In this document: one piece after another, positions 58,691 through 64,000 of the stretch | Numbering within the stretch: position 1 is the first letter of the stretch | How the letters are laid out: every line of letters starts with the position of its first letter | Assembly (NCBI GenBank): GCA_027257055.1 | Contig: JAPVLO010000161.1 | Location: 6,331,505-6,395,504, forward strand | Direction of reading: 5' to 3' | Length of the DNA stretch: 64,000 nucleotides | Origin: Cephalopachus bancanus | Taxonomy: Eukaryota > Chordata > Mammalia > Primates > Tarsiidae | Translations under genes and position numbers: made by a program | The notes under the pieces: generated by a model | The model's database searches: none | Seen by the model: only the letters and a program-made list of their open reading frames with translations | Told to the model about the DNA's origin: nothing

Positions 58691-60374
58691 TCTTGCCATC
58701 CTAAGGGACATGTCCTCTCGGAATCTTGGCAGACCTTCTGGTTTGTGGTTTTTGCCAGCCCACTTCCCAAGTTCCCTGGACTGCTCCATTTACCCGCAAA
58801 TCCCCAGGTACAACATAAAATAATTTAAGGAAGCACCTGAAAACAAACAAAAATAACTGCACCACATCCAATTGTAATTGTGTCAAGAAGACTCTTGGTT
58901 TAATATTGACTGGTTTTTAAATCTCTGGGATTACAAAGAGGAAGTTATGCTTCAGCATAAGGGAGAATAGGATTTAGATGGAATTTAATCAAATTGTAGT
59001 CCTGCTTAGAATTGCATTGTGTCTTTGGAAAGCAATACTGCTTGCTACTTGCGATATAAGATCAACTTAAAAAATGTTTTAAGGTAAGATTAGTAGATTT
59101 AAACAAAAATATAAAGAAAGGAATAATGCAGATAATTCCAAAAAAGGGCAAAAATATTGGATGTAGACAGCAATTATTGAAATTGAAGATATATTGAATG
59201 AAGGGACACTGGGATGTCCCACCCCATTCATGAACCACTTGAAATGCATTCTAATTCACTGCACTGTATTTTGCTACAACAAGCCTGACACAGTCATGTT
59301 CTCAGAGTTTCTTGATGTCAATCATCTCAGATAAGGCCTTAGCTAGACCCTAGAAAATGGGACCATAAATCCAGGGAGTTATTGTTTCCTTGGGAATGAA
59401 TATTATTTGGAGGTCGACTCTCAGGATTCTAGAAAAACTACTGAATACCAGGGAAAACAGCACACAAGGAAGCTCCAAGCTCTTGTTTCCCCCCTAGAAA
59501 CACCGAAACAACAACAAAGAAACAACCAGAAACTGTCTAAATTGAGTTTTTACTTGCTATGGGAAACATTCAGAGGTTTGCAACAACCCAGAAAATGTCC
59601 AATCAATTAAAAGCTATCTTCAAAATGATAAGAAAGTTATGTGGCCTCTTTACTCACCCTTGCCATATCCTTTTAGCAGCATGGTAGTCTTGGTCTTGAA
59701 CAGGTGGCAGTTAGTTTATGCCTCCTCCTTGCCCCCAATCTAAAGAACCAGAGCATATCTGATTTTCAAATTATTGTATACAGTTGTTTATCTTGTCTGG
59801 ATGTAATCTGAAGGACTCAAGCAAAGTTCTCATTTCACATAACTTAGAATGCATGTTGAAAAGAGGAGATGGCACTAGTCATAAAACCTACAAGATAGAT
59901 GAGAGAGTTACAGGTGTCTGTGGCAAGTGATTCCTGGTGGAGACTAATTAGAACTTTGAGAACTGAAGGAGAAACTGAAGTGAGACTCTCAGGGAAATTA
60001 GCATATAGAAACAGCTGTGTCAATGGGAGAATTTAGAAAATGATGCACCTGCCTAGTCAATAAGCATGTGCATAATTATCCTGAGTCGATATTGAGCTTT
60101 TTCCTAAGTTGATCCCTAGCCTCAAAGCAGGTTAGCTAAGTTGTGAAGGATTGCCTCAGCCCAACGACAGTAGAGGTGGTTATTCTCTTCGTATTGTGTG
60201 TGTGAGTTTTTGTTAAACTCCTGGTGCTCAAGCAAATCTTTTTCACAACATCAGCAGAACATGAACTAAAGGATCAGAGATTTCTGTAATCACATCTAAC
60301 AGGCAATAGTATTTGGAAAAAATAAACAGTTTGGAAGAGTTTCCAAACAATTTATTACTATCACTTCCATCAAT
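58691..60374. other. Unassigned DNA
   Basis: AT-rich after about 58830. No gene or named repeat recognised. Confidence 0.4.
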
Positions 60375-60465
60375 CAAGAATGAGGAAAAGAATATGAATA
60401 AGAAAAAGAAGAAGAAAAAGAAGGTGAGAAGGAGGAAGAAGAGGAGAAGGAGGATGAGAGCACAA
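60375..60465 (+). repeat. Short purine-rich (GAA/GGA) tract
   Basis: gaatgaggaaaagaatatga then aagaaaaagaagaagaaa and gaggaagaagaggagaagg. Simple-sequence DNA at the edge of an old L1. Confidence 0.8.
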
Positions 60466-62594
60466 GCTCTGAGGACTATCTGACTTTCAGAGATACTACA
60501 TTAGAATACTGAAAGGTCTAATATTGCACAATAAAATAACCACAGGCATACAAAGAAGCAAAGAAAACTCAGCAAAGAGCAAAGTTAATGGACAGAAATT
60601 ATTCCTGAGGAATCCCAGATATTGGGCATACTTGACAAGTAATGGAAAGCAAACATGTTAAATATCCCAAAAGAGCTGGGGGAAAAAGTGGTCAAATAAT
60701 TTTTTTAAAGCTAGGAAATATAGACAGCAAGAGGACCTCAACAGGAATAGACATTATTACAAAAAAATTAAATAGAAATTCTGGTGCAAAAAAGTCTGAT
60801 AACTGAGGAAAGAAAAGTCCCTAGATGGTTCAAAAACATATTTGAGCAGGCAGATGAAACAACCAGAAAACTAAAGATAAACCAACCCTAAGGAACACAG
60901 AGAATGAAAAATACTGAGTAGAAACTAAGGGACATTGAAACACCATGTAGCAGACCAAGGTATGCATAATGAATGACTCAGAAGGAGGAGAGAAAAAGAA
61001 ACAGAGAGCCTATTCAAAAATATAATTATGGAACATTCCAAAAAGACATGGTATATAAATACAAAAAATTAAACAAACTCCAAATGAAATAAACCCAAGG
61101 TACCCACACAGAGACACATTATAATCCAACGGTTGGAAAACAAGGAGAATGAGTGAATCTTTAAATCTTGAACAGGATTGATTCATCCATATACAAGGAA
61201 TCCTCAATAAGATTGTCAGCCATTTCTCATTAGAAATCTCACTGAAGTTCAGAGTCAATTGGCTGATATATTTAAAGCGTTGAGAGAAAAAAATACCTGT
61301 CACCCAAGAATTTTGTATCCTGCTACACTGTCCTACAAAAATGAGGGGGAAATAGAGGTATTTCCAGACAACAAAAACCAATAAAATTTTTAGGTTTATG
61401 AAGAGCTTGCAAAAAATGGTAAAGATTTAAGCTTCAGATTAAAATGAAAGGACACTAGATAATAACTCAAAGCTATATGAAGAAATAAAGATCTCCAGAC
61501 TAGGTAAATATATAAGAGAATATAAAAACAGTATTATTGTAATTTTGGTTTATAGCTCCACTTGTAGTTTTCAGTAGAATTTACAAGAAATAAATGCGCA
61601 CAAATATTATAGACATATGTGATTGAGCACAGAATGCATAAAGATGCAATTTGTGACATCAACATAAAAAGGGAGTAGGAACTTTAAAGAAATGGATTTT
61701 TTAAATGCAATTGAAGAGGAGTAGCAATCTAATACAATTCAGATTGCTATAACTTTAGGATGTTAAATGTAATTTGCATAGTAACCATGACCAAATATGT
61801 ATATAATATCTATACAATATCAACAAAGGAAATCAGAAGAGGAACTAAATGTGTGTGTCACACACAGACACACACACACACACAAACTAAACATAAAAAG
61901 GCTGTTATAGAAAATGAAGAATAAAACATCTTTAAGACATACAGAGGACAAATAGGAAAATGGCAGTAGTAAGTTTTACTTAACAATAATTATCTTAAAA
62001 GTAGGTGTATTAAACCTCCAATTCAGACAGGATTTGGCTTACTGAATAATAAAAAAACATAATCCAACTATATACTATATACAAGATTCTCAGGTTAGAT
62101 TTAAAGATGTAAATAAGTTGAAAATTAAAGGTGGAAAAATATATTCCACGAAAATAATAACCAAAGAAGAGTTGGAATCTTTTTACCAACATCAGACAAA
62201 CTAAACCTTGCATCAAAAACTGTTACAAAAGATAAAAAATAAAATTATATAGTAATAAAAAGTCAATTAATCGAGAGGCTGTAACAATCAGCAACATATA
62301 TGCAGTGAACATCAGCTCATGAAGCAAACATTGACAGAATTGAAGAGAGAAACATACAGATGTACAAAAATAGTTGGAGACTTCAATAAATGACCTAAAA
62401 ATGGAATTTTGATAGAGTATAGAGAACTTGAACTAAAAAGAAAAGCAATCGGAACCAACAGACATATACAGAGCATCCACCCATCAACAGAAGAATACAC
62501 ATTTTTTTCTCAAATTCACACAGAACATTCTCTAGGATTAATCACATATTTGACCAAAAAAGAAGTATTCATACATCTATAAAAACTGAAATGA
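60466..62594 (+). mobile_element. Old L1, sense, long decayed copy
   Basis: Wording runs in L1 order. ORF1-region sequence comes first (about 61190-61390, for example tcacccaagaattttgtatc and tacaaaaatgagggggaaat). Further L1-like sequence at 61900-62590 follows, ending in endonuclease-region wording (catccacccatcaacagaag, cacagaacattctctagga). It contains a CA microsatellite at about 61860-61883. It continues beyond an Alu at 62873. Confidence 0.6.
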
Positions 62595-62881
62595 GGCCAG
62601 GCTCAGTGACTCAGCCTATAATTCCAGCCCTTTGGTAGACATAGGCGAGTGGATTGCCTGAGCCCGCTCATTCGAGTCAAGCCTGAGCATCTTGGCAAGA
62701 TTTCATCTCTACAATAAATAAAAAATTAGCTGGGCATGGTGGTGCCCACCTGTAGTTCCAGCTTCTTGGAAGGCTGAGGCTTAAAGATTGTCAGAGCCCA
62801 ACAGGTCGACACTGGGAGGCCTGGGTGACAGAGTGAGACTCAAACTCAAAAAACAAAACCTAAAACAAAAAAACCTGAAAT
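62583..62881 (+). mobile_element. Alu, sense, diverged
   Basis: ggccaggctcagtgactcag to the A-rich tail at about 62871, flanked by aaactgaaat and aacctgaaat. The tail region ends caaactcaaaaaacaaaacc. It splits the old sense L1. Confidence 0.85.
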
Positions 62882-63150
62882 TATTTAAAAAACAATCAAA
62901 TGAAATAAAACTAAAAATGAATTACAGAAGAAAAACTAAACAATTCACAAATTATTTTAATATCTAAAAAATTAAGCAACACTTTATACCAATCAATAGA
63001 AAAGAGAAAAATCACAAGAATTTAAAATTCTAATAATCTTGACACAATAATCTTATTATCTTGAGATCAATGAAATAAGAAACACAACACACTAAAACTT
63101 ACAGATAGTAGGAAATGCAACACTATGAGAAAATTTACACACAAACTCTC
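62882..63150 (+). mobile_element. Old L1 ORF2, sense, continuation
   Basis: The same old L1 resumes after the Alu (aatcacaagaatttaaaatt and similar). A-rich with many stops. Confidence 0.5.
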
Positions 63151-63159
63151 AGTAAATTC

Positions 63160-63478
63160 AGGCTATTATAACAAAATGCCATAAAGTGAGTAGTTATAAA
63201 CATTTATTTCTCTGGTTATGATGACTGGGAAGTTTAGGATCAAGTCACCAACAATTTCAATGTCTAATAAACATGGCTGTGTGGTTGCATCCTCCCGTGG
63301 AGAAAGGGACAAGGGACCTACTGGGGTCTCTTTTGATAATGGGGTCCTAATACCATCACAAGGACTCCATCTTCATAACATATTCATCTTCTAAAGGTCT
63401 TACCTTCAAAAACCATTACACTGGGGGGTCAGAATTTCAACAACAAATTTTGGAGAGAAACAGTCTTGAGCACAGACA
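63160..63478 (-). repeat. Ancient MER-class interspersed repeat
   Basis: ggctattataacaaaatgcc, catttatttctctggttatg, atggggtcctaataccatca then cattacactggggggtcaga follows the plan of a widespread ancient mammalian repeat. I cannot name the family securely or its true orientation. Confidence 0.4.
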
Positions 63479-63680
63479 TTAAAGAAAGAAGATCTCAAGA
63501 CAACAACTTTAAAGAACTAGAATAGGAGAGCAAACTAAACCAAGCTCAACATAAAAAGAAAGTAAACATTAGAGATTATATGAATAAAAGGAAAAACAAT
63601 AGAGAAAACAAGATCAAAACTCACTTCTTTGAAAAGACCAGCAGAATTGACAACCTTAGCTAGCTTAATTTAACAGAAGA
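63479..63680 (+). mobile_element. Old L1 ORF2, sense, continuation
   Basis: aaagaactagaataggagag, caaactaaaccaagctcaac and ttctttgaaaagaccagcag are L1 ORF2 wording. It resumes after the ancient repeat and is cut by the next Alu. Confidence 0.6.
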
Positions 63681-63685
63681 AAGAA

Positions 63686-63991
63686 GGCTGGACATGGTGT
63701 CTCATGCCTGTAATTATAGCATTTTGGGAGGTGGAGGAGAGAGTATTTCCTGAACACAGGGGTTTGAGAACAGCCTGGGCAACTTGACGAGAACTTGTCT
63801 CAACAAGATTTTTAATATTGGTCAGGCATGGTGACATGTTCCTGTAGTTCCAGCTACTTGGAAGGTTAAGACACAAGTGTCAGCTCAGCCCAGCAAGTCC
63901 AGGCCATGATGGCCATAAGTGTATTACTTTACTCCAGCCTGGGTGACAGAGTGAGACTCCAACACAACAAAGAGAAGTTAAAAAAAAAGAA
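63686..63991 (+). mobile_element. Older Alu, sense, at the window end
   Basis: ggctggacatggtgtctcat to ctccagcctgggtgacagag and an A-rich tail. It lacks the palindromic right arm, so it belongs to an older subfamily. Confidence 0.85.
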
Positions 63992-64000
63992 ATCCTATAG

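Overview
The window is nuclear DNA from a primate. Dimeric 7SL-derived Alu elements occur on both strands, and long stretches are LINE-1 (L1) of several ages. The young Alus are neither the galago/loris tRNA-fusion type nor the usual lemur type. They share a distinctive form, with a tRNA-like box B in the left arm and a palindromic right arm, so a tarsier is my best guess. This is an inference from repeat sequence, not a proof. There are no bacterial genes, CRISPR arrays, tRNA or rRNA genes.

Left part (1-21.5 kb): the last three exons of a septin gene, best matched to SEPTIN14, lie on the + strand at 228-396, 1565-1697 and 20998-21177. The reading phase is kept across both introns. The 19.3-kb last intron has been filled by old antisense L1, an ERVL-type LTR, a nearly full-length younger antisense L1 (about 9.8-16.6 kb) carrying an Alu, a broken mariner transposon carrying another Alu, and a 5'-truncated sense L1. 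The only polyadenylation signal close behind the stop lies in an L2-like stretch.

Middle (21.5-39 kb): two antisense L1 copies lie head to tail (23.5-25.4 and 25.4-31.3 kb). After them comes a nest of insertions: an old antisense L1 split by an MLT2-like LTR, which is split by a processed KRAB zinc-finger pseudogene, which holds an Alu right arm. Directly after it comes about 1.2 kb of degenerate TTAGGG-like sequence, resembling an interstitial telomeric block.

Right part (39-64 kb): mostly single-copy-looking DNA with Alus, short L1 pieces, a 440-bp polypurine tract and a pyrimidine-rich stretch. On the - strand at 51.3-55.6 kb are several splice-flanked exon pieces resembling MIA3/TANGO1 (cTAGE family). 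They include the membrane-segment exon and consecutive coiled-coil exons. Most internal exons are missing and one frame is broken, so this is probably an intron-containing pseudogene or a very short relative. A TATA/CCAAT/CRE-like promoter arrangement points the same way at about 58.6 kb. The last 4 kb are old sense L1 split by Alus and an ancient repeat.

The only clearly intact coding sequence is the septin tail. Nearly all other long open frames are L1 fragments, antisense shadows or low-complexity reads.
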